From an uncultured Flavonifractor sp. (GTDB lineage Bacteria; Bacillota; Clostridia; Oscillospirales; Oscillospiraceae): a stretch of 51,221 nt of DNA. Shown in pieces: positions 1 through 7,482 of the stretch; position 1 is the stretch's first letter, and each line of letters opens with the position of its first letter. Both the position numbers and the translations under genes were made by a program. The notes beneath the pieces are model-generated. The model was not told where the DNA came from and ran no database searches. It worked only from the letters and a program-made list of their open reading frames with translations. The stretch covers positions 1 to 51,221 of the forward strand of contig CANDFO010000010.1 of assembly GCA_947384055.1 (NCBI GenBank), given 5' to 3'.

Positions 1-145
1 TGAGGACGGCCGTACCCGCACTCTGGAGGAGGTGGGCAAGGAGTTCAACGTCACCCGGGAGCGTATCCGCCAGATTGAGGCCAAGGCCCTGCGGAAGCTC
101 CGTCATCCTTCCCGCTCCAAAAAACTCAAGGATTTTCTGAACTGA
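1..145 (+). CDS. rpoD: RNA polymerase primary sigma factor, C-terminal fragment (region 4)
   Basis: This is an open frame entering from the left edge (first full codon at base 2) and ending with TGA at 143-145; 47 codons are visible. The residues form the classic sigma region 4.2 helix-turn-helix: a TLEEVGKEF stretch, then VTRERIRQIEAKALRKLRHP, which reads the -35 element. The tail RSKKLKDFLN is the usual end of RpoD/SigA in Firmicutes. The start lies outside the window. A rho-independent terminator follows at once, so this is the last gene of its operon. Identification as the housekeeping sigma rather than an alternative group-2 sigma rests on the near-canonical region 4.2. Confidence 0.93.
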   Translation, partial: EDGRTRTLEEVGKEFNVTRERIRQIEAKALRKLRHPSRSKKLKDFLN

Positions 146-166
146 CTGCCGGAGGCAGCAAGAAAA

Positions 167-206
167 CCGCAGAGCACTGCTGTGCAGTGCTCTGCGGCTG
201 TTTTTT
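167..206 (+). terminator. Rho-independent terminator after rpoD
   Basis: Perfect 14-bp stem (167-180 with 184-197), 3-nt loop TGT, followed by a T-run at 200-206. It lies 21 bases after the sigma factor stop and before the converging mntR gene. Confidence 0.9.
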
Positions 207-226
207 GCGGACGGGAGTCGGGGTTC

Positions 227-598
227 CTACGGCTTTTTGTGCTCAATATGGGCCCGAATGCAGGAGAAGGTCTCAGCACTCATATCATGCTCCATCCGGC
301 AGGCGTCAGTCCGGGCCACTTCGGGCGCTACACCCAGAAGAATGAGCCAGTCGGTAAGCAGGCGGTGGCGCTCATAGATCCGTTCGGCAATGGCGCTGCC
401 TGCGGGGGTGAGGTCCAGCCACCCCTCCTTGTCCATGGTGATATAGCCGTTTTCCCGCAGGCGGCTCATGGCCCGGCTGATGCTGGGCTTGGAGTAGTTC
501 AGCAGGCGCACCACATCAATGGAACGCACCATGCCTTTTTCCTCCTTGAGCATCAAAATAGCCTCCAGGTAATCCTCTACCGACTCGTTGATGGTCAT
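227..598 (-). CDS. mntR: DtxR/MntR-family metal-dependent transcriptional regulator
   Basis: 123-residue protein; this family senses Mn2+ or Fe2+ and represses metal uptake genes. It has an N-terminal winged helix (about 5-65) and a dimerisation/metal region (about 66-120). The start is the ATG at 598, behind a strong AGAGGGAGGG ribosome site; the frame stays open further upstream but no better start is seen. D9 and E12 (EDYLE) match the MntR pair D8/E11, while C100-R-x-E103-H104 matches the DtxR/IdeR motif, so the ligand set is mixed. There is no C-terminal SH3-like domain, which is MntR-like length. It converges on rpoD and diverges from dinB. The gene symbol follows length and D9; iron sensing cannot be excluded. 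Confidence 0.85.
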   Translation of the reverse strand: MTINESVEDYLEAILMLKEEKGMVRSIDVVRLLNYSKPSISRAMSRLRENGYITMDKEGWLDLTPAGSAIAERIYERHRLLTDWLILLGVAPEVARTDACRMEHDMSAETFSCIRAHIEHKKP

Positions 599-650
599 AA
601 TAGCGCCCTCCCTCTGAATCGCCTCAACAGAACCGCCGCCCGGCGCATTT

Positions 651-679
651 ATTGTACCATGAACTTGGCCCGCTTGCAA
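651..679 (-). promoter_or_regulatory. Sigma-A promoter of mntR
   Basis: On the minus strand, -35 TTGCAA (674-679), 17-bp spacer, -10 TACAAT (651-656), about 50 bases upstream of the mntR ATG. No palindromic metal-box operator was recognised around it. Confidence 0.65.
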
Positions 680-727
680 TGCCCCCGCCGCGGCAATCTG
701 CCGGTGGCGCGGCTTTGGGGAAAGATC

Positions 728-741
728 AGAACAGGCGTTTG
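728..741 (+). promoter_or_regulatory. DinR/LexA (SOS) box in the dinB promoter
   Basis: The inner 12 bases GAACAGGCGTTT (729-740) fit the Gram-positive DinR consensus GAAC-R-N-R-Y-GTT-Y exactly; the outer positions (A728, G741) deviate from C...C. It overlaps the -35 hexamer at 739-744, a typical place for repression. This is direct sequence support for SOS control of dinB. Confidence 0.72.
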
Positions 742-767
742 ACATTTCATGCCGTCTTGGATATAAT
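739..767 (+). promoter_or_regulatory. Consensus sigma-A promoter of dinB
   Basis: -35 TTGACA (739-744), 17-bp spacer, -10 TATAAT (762-767), a perfect consensus match 33 bases upstream of the dinB ATG. Confidence 0.92.
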
Positions 768-799
768 GAGGTCACAAAGATTCTGAAGGGGGGAGCGCC

Positions 800-2014
800 A
801 TGGACCGGACCATTCTGCATTGCGACTTAAACAGTTTTTATGCCTCGGTAGAGCTGCTGGACCATCCGGAGCTCTGCCGGCAGCCGGTGGCGGTCTGCGG
901 GGACCCCCAGTCCCGCCATGGGGTGATTTTGGCCAAAAACGAGCCCGCCAAGCGCTTTGGAATCAAGACCGCCGAGACAGTCTGGCAGGCCAGGCGCAAG
1001 TGTCCCGGCCTCGTTCTGCTGGAGGCCCACCACTGGAAATACCAAAAATATTCCAAGCTGGTCAACGCCGTTTACGAGCGGTACACCGACCTGGTGGAGC
1101 CCTTTTCGGTGGACGAGAGCTGGCTGGACGTGACGGGCACCCTGCACCTGTTTCACTGCGGCGGCGGGGAGCTGGCCGACCAGATCCGCGCCGTGGTCCG
1201 CCGGGAGCTGGGGCTGACCATCTCAGTGGGGGTTTCCTTCAACAAGGTCTTTGCCAAGATGGGCAGCGACTATAAAAAACCCGATGCCACCACCGTAATC
1301 ACCCGCGAAAATTACAGGGATCTGCTGTGGCCCCTGCCGGTGGGCGACCTGCTCTTTGTGGGCCGGGCCGCCCGGCAGACCCTGGCCGGATACGGCATCA
1401 GGACCATCGGAGACCTGGCCCGCTTTGACCGGAGGGCGCTGGGGGAGATTCTGGGCAGGCAGGGGTACACCCTCCACGACTATGCCTCCGGCGCAGAACA
1501 CGCCCCCGTGGTCCCCGCCAGGGACATGCCCGGTCCCAAATCGGTGGGCAACGGCCTGACCTTTTCCCACGACCTGGTGGGCTGGGAACAGCTCAGCGCG
1601 GGAGTTTCCGCGCTGTCGGATGAGGTGGCCGCCCGCCTGCGCAGATGCGCCATGAAATGCACCGCCGTTCAGGTGACAATCCGAGACCCCAACTTTAAGG
1701 ATATCTGCCGCCAGAAGCGGCTGGAGACACCTACTTATGTCTCACGGGACATTGCCGCCGCCGCCATGGAGCTGCTCCGCAGGACCTGGAACAGCCGCGC
1801 CCCGGTCCGGGCTCTGACCGTCACCGCTCAAAATCTGATTGAGGCGGCGCAGGCCGCGGAACAGCTGGACCTGTTTGCCGTCAGCGCGGCACCCCGCCGG
1901 GATAAGCTGGAAAGGCTGGAACAGACCATGGACGGCATCCGGGGTAAATACGGCAGGGCGGCGATCTCCTTCGCCTGCCATGTGCCCAAAGGGGACCGCT
2001 CCCCTCACGCATAA
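800..2014 (+). CDS. dinB: Y-family DNA polymerase IV (translesion synthesis)
   Basis: 404 residues; error-prone DNA polymerase that bypasses damaged template bases. The palm domain carries the catalytic metal ligands D9 (HCDLNSFYASVE, 7-18) and D105-E106 (SVDES, 103-107). A thumb/HhH region (about 185-250) and a C-terminal little-finger domain follow, the normal Y-family order and slightly longer than E. coli DinB. The start is the ATG at 800, preceded by AAGGGGGGAGC. It is a single-gene unit with a consensus promoter and an overlapping DinR box, so it should be induced by DNA damage. No beta-clamp peptide was verified; QLDLF near residue 355 is a good candidate (QxLxLF-like). Confidence 0.95.
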   Translation: MDRTILHCDLNSFYASVELLDHPELCRQPVAVCGDPQSRHGVILAKNEPAKRFGIKTAETVWQARRKCPGLVLLEAHHWKYQKYSKLVNAVYERYTDLVEPFSVDESWLDVTGTLHLFHCGGGELADQIRAVVRRELGLTISVGVSFNKVFAKMGSDYKKPDATTVITRENYRDLLWPLPVGDLLFVGRAARQTLAGYGIRTIGDLARFDRRALGEILGRQGYTLHDYASGAEHAPVVPARDMPGPKSVGNGLTFSHDLVGWEQLSAGVSALSDEVAARLRRCAMKCTAVQVTIRDPNFKDICRQKRLETPTYVSRDIAAAAMELLRRTWNSRAPVRALTVTAQNLIEAAQAAEQLDLFAVSAAPRRDKLERLEQTMDGIRGKYGRAAISFACHVPKGDRSPHA

Positions 2015-2198
2015 TGTTTTTGCCCCGCGCACCCACGCTGAAGACCGGCGGAACCGGATGCCGGAGACCAGCCCACCGGCATCCTGCGCCTCGTCCTGTA
2101 AGGCTTTGTGCTCCGGGTCCCCGCCGGGAGCTGCACGGAGCGGTTCGCCAGGGAGCACGACATCCGATTTGCGGCCGTCGAGTAGCCGCCTGACAACA

Positions 2199-2231
2199 GT
2201 TTGACCCCCCGGCAAAGCCGGGGGGTCAAAC
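2199..2231. terminator. Bidirectional hairpin between dinB and the phosphoesterase gene
   Basis: Perfect 15-bp stem (2199-2213 with 2217-2231) with an AAA loop, between two converging genes. It lacks a clear T-run on either side (AACTTCT only), so termination efficiency is uncertain. The rest of 2015-2256 holds only a second 9-bp hairpin near 2056-2084 and no credible gene. Confidence 0.6.
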
Positions 2232-2256
2232 TTCTGCATAAAGGGGCCCGTCCGGG

Positions 2257-3072
2257 TCAGGGCAGCAGGTCCACAACCACCAGCTCCGGGCGGTTGAAAA
2301 TACGGGGGACCCGGGTGGTCTCCCGGGCCAGCCCCCGGGAGACAATGAAAATTGTGTGTTTTAGGTGATACAGCCCCCCGGCATATGGGGGAAACAGGCC
2401 CTGGTCCGGAGCATACAGGCCGTTGATGAGCCCGGGCAGCCGCCACTGCCCCCCGTGGGCGTGGCCCGCCAGAACCAGATCAAAGCCGTAGGGCAGGTAG
2501 GCGGCAATCCGTTCCGGCCGGTGGGTGAGCAGGAGGGAAAAGCCCTCCTGCCGGCCGTCGGCGGCCCGTTCCAGCTGGGCGGCCCAGCGCCGCTCTCCCG
2601 CTTTGGGGTCGTCGATACCGCACAGGGAGAGGAATTGGCCGCCGGCCCGGACCTGGACACAGTTTCCGGCCAGAACCGTCATACCCTGGCGCTCCATCCA
2701 GCCCTTGACCTCCTCCGCCCGCCCGGTCCACCATTCATGGTTCCCGGTGACATAATAGCAGGGCCACCGCTCCGCCAGCAGGGGAATCAGCTCCAGCGTA
2801 TGGGCGCCGTTTCCGTGGTCGTCAAAGATGTCCCCGCCCAGCAGCACCAGGTCAGGAGCGGCCTCCGCCAGGGCGGAAAGCAGCACCTCCTGCCCCCGGC
2901 CGTAATTGCAGCCGTGAAAGTCGGTGAGGAGGGCCAGCCGCACCGGGGCGCTGAGTTTTTCCGATTGAACCGCATACCGGCGGACCGTCAGGCGGCTGTC
3001 CAGCGCCGGAACCGCGGCGCACACCACAAGCGCTGCCGCGGCGGCGGCATACAGTCCCCGCCGCTTGTTCAT
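2257..3072 (-). CDS. Membrane-anchored metallophosphoesterase (YkuE-like)
   Basis: 271 residues from the ATG at 3072, which overlaps the pncB stop as ATGA, so translation is coupled to pncB. One N-terminal membrane segment (about 8-25) suggests an extracytoplasmic, anchored enzyme. The calcineurin-like metal site is complete: D51-x-H53, GGD81, GNH112E, H184 and GH204AH206. This architecture matches the YkuE/YaeI family, which includes phospholipid or UDP-pyrophosphate phosphohydrolases; the substrate cannot be read from sequence. The frame remains open 12 codons further upstream, but that would lie inside pncB without a ribosome site. Confidence 0.88.
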   Translation of the reverse strand: MNKRRGLYAAAAAALVVCAAVPALDSRLTVRRYAVQSEKLSAPVRLALLTDFHGCNYGRGQEVLLSALAEAAPDLVLLGGDIFDDHGNGAHTLELIPLLAERWPCYYVTGNHEWWTGRAEEVKGWMERQGMTVLAGNCVQVRAGGQFLSLCGIDDPKAGERRWAAQLERAADGRQEGFSLLLTHRPERIAAYLPYGFDLVLAGHAHGGQWRLPGLINGLYAPDQGLFPPYAGGLYHLKHTIFIVSRGLARETTRVPRIFNRPELVVVDLLP

Positions 3073-4517
3073 CGCCTGGATTCCAGGAGCTGCTGCTTGA
3101 TGTCCCACAGCTTCTGCGACAGGTCCACATAGTAATTATGGGGATTCTCAAAGCGCTTGACCTCGTCCCACAGCAGGTCAATCTGCCCGGCGCAGTAGGC
3201 CCGCATCTCTCCGATGGAGGGGCTTCTATACACCCGTTTCCCACCCAGGAAGATGGGGACCAACAGCTCTTTGGCGGTAAAGCCGGTAAAGGTTTTCCGC
3301 TTCCAGGTGGCCTCCGGGTCGAAGAGCTCCAGGGGGCGGCTCTCGTTCACCGTCTCGTCATGGAGGGTGATCAGGTCCGCAAAGGCCTTCCCTGTCTCCC
3401 GCTCGAAGAGGCGGTATACCTTTTTGAAGTGGGGATTGGTGATTTTGGCGGCATTTTCGCTGATTTTAATCTTGGGGATGATCTGTCCCGCCTCATCCTC
3501 CACGGCAGCCAGCTTGTACACCCCACCGAAAACCGGCTCGGATTTGGAGGTGATCAGCCGCTCGCCCACGCCGAAGGAGTCAATTTTGGCTCCCTGGAGG
3601 AGCAGGTCCCGGATGATATACTCATCCAGCGAGTTGGAGGCCACAATTTTGCACTCGGTGAGCCCCGCCGCGTCCAGCATCTTCCGGGCCTTTCGGGACA
3701 GATAGGTCAGATCTCCCGAGTCCAGCCGAATGGCGCAGCTGGTGATGCCCTGGGGCAGCAGCACCTCCTTAAAAGCGCGGATAGCGTTGGGCACTCCGGA
3801 CTGGAGCACGTTGTAAGTGTCCACCAGCAGGGTGGCGGAGCGGGGATAGAGCTGGCAGTAAGTCTTGAAGGCGGTGTACTCGTCCGGGAACATCTGGACC
3901 CAGGAGTGGGCCATGGTTCCGCCGGCGGGGGAACCATAGATCTCGTCGGCCAGGGTACAGGCAGTGCCGGCGCATCCGGCGATATAGGAGGCCCGGGCGC
4001 CCAGGATGGCGGCGTCCGGCCCCTGGGCCCTGCGGGAGCCGAACTCGCTGACCGGCCGTCCCTCCGCCGCCCGGACAATGCGGTTGGTCTTGGTGGCAAT
4101 GAGGGATTGATGATTGAGGGTCAGCAGCAGGAAGGTCTCAATAAACTGGGCTTCCACCGCCGGAGCCCGAACAGTGAGGATGGGCTCGCCGGGGAAAATC
4201 GGCGTGCCCTCCGGCACCGCCCAGATGTCCCCGGTAAAGCGGAAGGTCTTGAGATAGTCCAAAAATTCCGGACAGAAGCAGTGCTTGCTTTGAAGGTAGG
4301 TGATGTCCTCCTCGTCAAAGCGGAGCTTTTCGATGTAGTCGATGACCTGCTCCAGCCCCGCGGCGATGGCAAAGCCGCCCCCGTCGGGAACATTGCGGAA
4401 AAATACGTCAAAATAGCAGATCTGACCGGCCATCCCGGTCTGGAAGTAGCCGTTGCCCATGGTGAGCTCGTAGAAATCGCAAAGTAGGGTGTAGTTCATG
4501 TGTTCCTTCATGGTCAT
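3069..4517 (-). CDS. pncB: Nicotinate phosphoribosyltransferase
   Basis: 482 residues; converts nicotinate and PRPP to nicotinate mononucleotide, the entry step of the Preiss-Handler NAD salvage route. The N terminus NYTLLCDFYELTMGNGYF is typical, and MAHSW, LLVDTYN and IRLDSGDL are the conserved PRPP/substrate loops. Start: AGGAGG lies 4 bases before the ATG at 4517 and 10 bases before a second in-frame ATG (4511), so either may be used. The nicotinamidase-like gene at 6369-6896 supplies its substrate. Its upstream region is structured and partly duplicated (4465-4603 and 4667-4801). Confidence 0.94.
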   Translation of the reverse strand: MTMKEHMNYTLLCDFYELTMGNGYFQTGMAGQICYFDVFFRNVPDGGGFAIAAGLEQVIDYIEKLRFDEEDITYLQSKHCFCPEFLDYLKTFRFTGDIWAVPEGTPIFPGEPILTVRAPAVEAQFIETFLLLTLNHQSLIATKTNRIVRAAEGRPVSEFGSRRAQGPDAAILGARASYIAGCAGTACTLADEIYGSPAGGTMAHSWVQMFPDEYTAFKTYCQLYPRSATLLVDTYNVLQSGVPNAIRAFKEVLLPQGITSCAIRLDSGDLTYLSRKARKMLDAAGLTECKIVASNSLDEYIIRDLLLQGAKIDSFGVGERLITSKSEPVFGGVYKLAAVEDEAGQIIPKIKISENAAKITNPHFKKVYRLFERETGKAFADLITLHDETVNESRPLELFDPEATWKRKTFTGFTAKELLVPIFLGGKRVYRSPSIGEMRAYCAGQIDLLWDEVKRFENPHNYYVDLSQKLWDIKQQLLESRR

Positions 4518-4603
4518 TTAACCTCCTGGCCTGCCTGCTCACCATGGGACCCCACACAGTGGGGCGCCGCGATAAGCGGCGGAGGACAGCGGAATTCACT
4601 TCC
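4465..4603 (-). repeat. Duplicated segment, copy 1 (pncB translation start region)
   Basis: 139-bp segment covering the first codons of pncB, its ribosome site and the leader. It recurs at 4667-4801 in the same orientation with a few substitutions and one 4-base indel, so the duplication is not brand new. Confidence 0.9.
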
Positions 4604-4612
4604 GCTGTCCGC
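4586..4612 (-). promoter_or_regulatory. Hairpin in the pncB leader
   Basis: An 11-bp stem (GGACAGCGGAA at 4585-4595 with TTCCGCTGTCC at about 4600-4610) in the untranslated leader of pncB, with a shorter CCCCAC/GTGGGG hairpin closer to the start (about 4550-4564). There is no T-run. These could be leader regulatory structures; no known riboswitch was recognised. Confidence 0.4.
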
Positions 4613-4633
4613 AATTTTAAATCAGACGGGGGC

Positions 4634-4662
4634 CCCCAATGAATGGATGCCATTCATTGGGG
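4634..4662 (-). promoter_or_regulatory. 13-bp perfect hairpin in the pncB leader
   Basis: CCCCAATGAATGG (4634-4646) pairs perfectly with 4650-4662 around a 3-base loop. It overlaps the stop codon of the 19-residue decoy ORF (stop at 4654-4656), so ribosomes finishing that ORF would open the stem. It has no T-tract, which argues against a simple terminator. Confidence 0.5.
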
Positions 4663-4713
4663 AGACAGCTCGTAGAAATCGCAAAGTAAGGTGTAGTTCA
4701 TATGTTCCTTCAT
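4654..4713 (-). CDS. 19-residue decoy/leader ORF, duplicated pncB N terminus
   Basis: This short frame lies upstream of pncB in the duplicated segment. It reads MKEHMNYTLLCDFYEL, identical to the first residues of PncB, then SPQ and a stop inside a 13-bp hairpin. The AGGAGG site is kept, but the first of the two pncB start codons has become ACG; the second in-frame ATG survives. It is probably a truncation product of tandem duplication. It could still be translated and act as a leader peptide or ribosome decoy for pncB. No evidence of selection can be judged from one sequence. Confidence 0.4.
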   Translation of the reverse strand: MKEHMNYTLLCDFYELSPQ

Positions 4714-4801
4714 GGTCGTTTAACCTCCTGGCCTGCCTGCTCACCATGGGGCCGCAGTGGGGCGCCGTGATAAGCGGCGGAGGACAGCGGAATTTACTTC
4801 C
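4667..4801 (-). repeat. Duplicated segment, copy 2 (truncated pncB start)
   Basis: 135-bp second copy of 4465-4603, same orientation, about 200 bp upstream in the transcript. Differences include the loss of one pncB start codon (ATG to ACG) and an altered hairpin near 4750. Confidence 0.9.
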
Positions 4802-4862
4802 ACACTTATGCTCCTTTCAATAATTTGTTTTGCATCCAGAACTTCTCCCTTTGTCTTTGTGA

Positions 4863-6131
4863 TTAAAAGGGAGGATAGCTGTCATGGCGTATTGCGCGTA
4901 GACAACAATCCAACTCATCCTCTCCGGGAAACGCCTGAATATCAGGGATAGTTCCCACTTGTTCATCAAATGTTCCGTCCGGGTTTAAACCAAGTGTAGC
5001 TGAAAAACGGAAACAAATCCCGGTATTTGGCAACGCGATAACCATAGGTGAAAATGATCTGCTCCCTCCCCCTGTTTCATTTCCAACGACTGTTGCAAAT
5101 CCAGTTTCTTTACAAAATCTGGCAAAGAAATCTGATGCAGAATATACATTCCCATCCACCAGCAGCCATATACGGCCATTGAATAGAGGAGAATATGGAT
5201 ATGTATCAATATGGTCAACTATAGTCTCTGATATGGTGTAATGTTCAAATGTCTCTAAGTGCTGTTGAGATAAATCCGGAAATAAATCAATTGGAAATTC
5301 TGCGACTGGATAAATAACTCTGCCGGCTCCCTCTACATATGAGGCGGATAGCTCGCCTTTTAAGAGTGAATATGATCTGCAGGATAGCGGTCCGCTTTGG
5401 TTAGGTAATACAATATGTTCTATCCAATAGTAATCGTTTCCCCCGCCATTTCCACGTATATCAATGATACAGTTTTTGTAACCTTTACTATCAGCTTCTT
5501 CAAAAAAATCTTTTAATTTTATGGCGTCACTTTCATCTGCATCGGGGGCTAACATACTGGATATAGACACATACGCGGCTGAATAATCCGGAAAATATGA
5601 AAAATAAATATTTTGGTCATATGATTTGCCATCTTCCACACTCCAGACTCTATTAACAGTTTGGGCGAAAGATGTTTCATAGAAATTGCGCACGTTAGGC
5701 AAAGAATATTTTTCCAAAATATAGCTTCCGTACTTCGGCAGACTTTCCGTATTGAGAAGATTTTTCAAGAGATTAAATTGTGTATCATATTCTTCTTTAC
5801 TTACAATAGACATATGTCCAATGTAATTAAATTCAGCAAGGAACGGCCGAATGATCTCCGAAAAAAATTCAATATCTGTTTCTATATTTGCTGCCTGTTG
5901 TCGATACCCGGTTTGGATGGTTTCAAAATCTTTATCAGTCATAATTCTGGCGATATCAAAATAAGGGTAATTGTTTACTATTGTGTCAACCATATAGTCA
6001 TAATCACTTAGATATCTTTCTGTCTTGCCATTTAAGACTTGCGGCGAAGGAGCTGTTTCTGACAGATTTTTTGAACATCCTGCCAAAAAGAGAGACAGCA
6101 TTACCAGCATGAAAATGTTCCTCTTGAACAT
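4863..6131 (-). CDS. S41-family peptidase-like lipoprotein
   Basis: 422 residues. A lipoprotein signal peptide is clear: MFKRN, a hydrophobic stretch, then LAGC with the lipidated Cys at position 19, so it is anchored outside the membrane. The C-terminal half matches the S41 (C-terminal processing peptidase) fold: CIIDIRGNGGG (221-231), LLVDGNVYSASDFFARF (323-339) with S331 as probable nucleophile, and VVGNETGGG (348-356). No PDZ domain is evident, as in many stand-alone S41 lipoproteins. Its base composition is much more AT-rich than its neighbours and its codon use differs, which suggests acquisition by transfer. It sits between pncB and pncA, transcribed in the same direction, but has no obvious link to NAD metabolism. 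Confidence 0.82.
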   Translation of the reverse strand: MFKRNIFMLVMLSLFLAGCSKNLSETAPSPQVLNGKTERYLSDYDYMVDTIVNNYPYFDIARIMTDKDFETIQTGYRQQAANIETDIEFFSEIIRPFLAEFNYIGHMSIVSKEEYDTQFNLLKNLLNTESLPKYGSYILEKYSLPNVRNFYETSFAQTVNRVWSVEDGKSYDQNIYFSYFPDYSAAYVSISSMLAPDADESDAIKLKDFFEEADSKGYKNCIIDIRGNGGGNDYYWIEHIVLPNQSGPLSCRSYSLLKGELSASYVEGAGRVIYPVAEFPIDLFPDLSQQHLETFEHYTISETIVDHIDTYPYSPLFNGRIWLLVDGNVYSASDFFARFCKETGFATVVGNETGGGSRSFSPMVIALPNTGICFRFSATLGLNPDGTFDEQVGTIPDIQAFPGEDELDCCLRAIRHDSYPPF

Positions 6132-6220
6132 ATCGCAGGATTCCTTTCCGTAACATCAGGGGAGAACCTGCTGTACAACGGAAATCAGATTTTCCCCCAC
6201 ATCATACAAGTCAATCGTTT

Positions 6221-6279
6221 GGACAATATCCCATTTACATAAAATATAATTTCTCCCCAGCGTTTATCTGATATTGTCC
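6221..6279. repeat. 11-bp inverted repeat upstream of the S41 gene
   Basis: TGGACAATATC (6220-6230) and its exact complement (6270-6280) are separated by 39 AT-rich bases, in the 237-bp gap 6132-6368. It could be a paired operator or a long-loop hairpin in the S41 leader. The remainder of the gap shows no gene. Confidence 0.6.
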
Positions 6280-6368
6280 AGGTTTATGTCCTTTTTCTTA
6301 TCCTCACCCCTGGATATTATATCACTACTCCGATATTTTATGGATAACTCCAAATTTTCACGGCCTTC

Positions 6369-6896
6369 TTAACGGTTCATCACAGTCATTTGCAGGGCCT
6401 CCATCAGGTCCAGGGCTTTCTCATGGAGGTCCGGGTCCGGTCCGGCTGTACAGGAGGCGTCAACCAGAATCTCAGCCTCCGGCAGGGCGGCTTTGGCCAC
6501 CACAGCGTTGGACAGGACGCACATATAGGACACCAGCCCCACCAGCTCCACCTGGTCATACTCCTGGTTCTCCAGCCAGTTTCCCAGCTCCAGAGAGGGG
6601 AAGCCGCCCTTTCGGATGACCACATCCCCGGAAGCCTGGGCCTGACCTGTCCGGCCGTAGAGGGCCCAGCCCTCGGAATCTGTCAGACAGTGGGGCACCG
6701 GCAGCCTGCGTCCCTCCTGGGTGTTCAGGTAGTTGGAGCAGTGGGTGTCCATGGTAAAGGCCACGTCGTCTCCGGCGGAGCGATAAGCCGCGATTTTTTC
6801 CGCGATAGGTCCGTCCAGAGCCTCCGCGCCTGGAAAGCCCAGGGCTCCGTCCACAAAATCCTTTTGATAATCCACAACCAGCAAGAGCTTCTTCAC
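6369..6896 (-). CDS. pncA: Isochorismatase-fold cysteine hydrolase, probable nicotinamidase
   Basis: 175 residues from a GTG start at 6896 (AAAGGCGG site upstream). The catalytic triad of this fold is present: D9 (VVDYQKDF), K96 (VIRKGGF) and C126 (SYMCVLSNA), with the cis-peptide region before the Cys. D50-x-H52 and H69 sit where nicotinamidases bind zinc. Nicotinamidase turns nicotinamide into nicotinate, the substrate of PncB encoded 1.9 kb away on the same strand; this neighbourhood supports the assignment. Related clostridial proteins are often labelled only cysteine hydrolase, so the substrate is inferred. Confidence 0.78.
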   Translation of the reverse strand: MKKLLLVVDYQKDFVDGALGFPGAEALDGPIAEKIAAYRSAGDDVAFTMDTHCSNYLNTQEGRRLPVPHCLTDSEGWALYGRTGQAQASGDVVIRKGGFPSLELGNWLENQEYDQVELVGLVSYMCVLSNAVVAKAALPEAEILVDASCTAGPDPDLHEKALDLMEALQMTVMNR

Positions 6897-6927
6897 TGGA
6901 AAACCGCCTTTCCTGTAAGGTGGCTCC

Positions 6928-6956
6928 ATTATAAGCGGACAGCCGCCAAAAAGCAA
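6928..6956 (-). promoter_or_regulatory. Promoter of the pncA-like gene
   Basis: Minus strand: -35 TTGCTT (6951-6956), 17-bp spacer, -10 TATAAT (6928-6933), 32 bases upstream of the GTG start. The spacer contains a GCGGC...GTCCGC near-palindrome. Confidence 0.6.
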
Positions 6957-6966
6957 GCAAAAGGTG

Positions 6967-7482
6967 TCAAGACACCCCGGCGGCCAGATTTTTTTCAAAG
7001 CAGGGATAGGTCAGCGGCCGCCCGTGCAGGTGAATTTCCCCCACCTGCATAAAGCCCTGGCTGCGGATAAGCGCCTGCATCCGGTGGTTGAGGCTGTAGG
7101 TGTCGATGCGCATGGCGGACAGTCCCCGCCGCCGGGCCTCCTCCTCCGCGAAGCGGAACAGGGCCCGGCCCACGCCGGTCCGCTGGAAGGCCGGGTCCAC
7201 GGCCATCCGATGGATCACTACCGCCGGGGGCGCGGCGGTCCAGGGCACGGCGGTGTATTCCGGGGCCTCCGCGGTATTGACGCAGGCCGCTCCCGCCAAG
7301 GTTCCGTCCACGAAGGCGGCATAGAGCTCTCCCCGCCGGATGTCCTCCCGGTAGAAGTCCATAGTAGGATAGTCCGCCCCCCACTGGGGATTGCCCAGGG
7401 CGTTCATGTGGGCCACCGCCCGCCGCACCAGTGCCCAGACCTGCTCCAGGTCCTGGGGGCAGGCCATCCGGACTTCTGTCAT
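6967..7482 (-). CDS. GNAT-family N-acetyltransferase
   Basis: 171 residues from the ATG at 7482, which overlaps the upstream stop as TGATG, so it is translationally coupled to the TIGR04255 gene. Acetyl-CoA binding motif A is QRTGVGRA (100-107), preceded by the usual beta strand VVIHRMAVDP (88-97). Single-domain GNAT length. The acceptor substrate is not predictable. A short GGTGT/ACACC hairpin followed by TTTT directly at its stop (about 6960-6976, minus) may end the unit. Confidence 0.85.
   Translation of the reverse strand: MTEVRMACPQDLEQVWALVRRAVAHMNALGNPQWGADYPTMDFYREDIRRGELYAAFVDGTLAGAACVNTAEAPEYTAVPWTAAPPAVVIHRMAVDPAFQRTGVGRALFRFAEEEARRRGLSAMRIDTYSLNHRMQALIRSQGFMQVGEIHLHGRPLTYPCFEKNLAAGVS

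Noticed and set aside
2015..2198. Small coding remnant after dinB
   Set aside because: A short frame ending at 2185 looks protein-like in its last 16 codons but is cut by a stop at 2099 and has no start or ribosome site.
3138..4487. Long plus-strand frame opposite pncB
   Set aside because: It is the GC-rich shadow of pncB; pncB has all family motifs and a ribosome site.
4518..4662. NAD or other riboswitch upstream of pncB
   Set aside because: Several hairpins are present but none matches the riboswitch consensus patterns I know, and part of the structure is explained by the duplication.
4500..4951. Plus-strand open frames over the pncB leader
   Set aside because: They run antisense through the duplicated leader, have no ribosome site and resemble no protein family.
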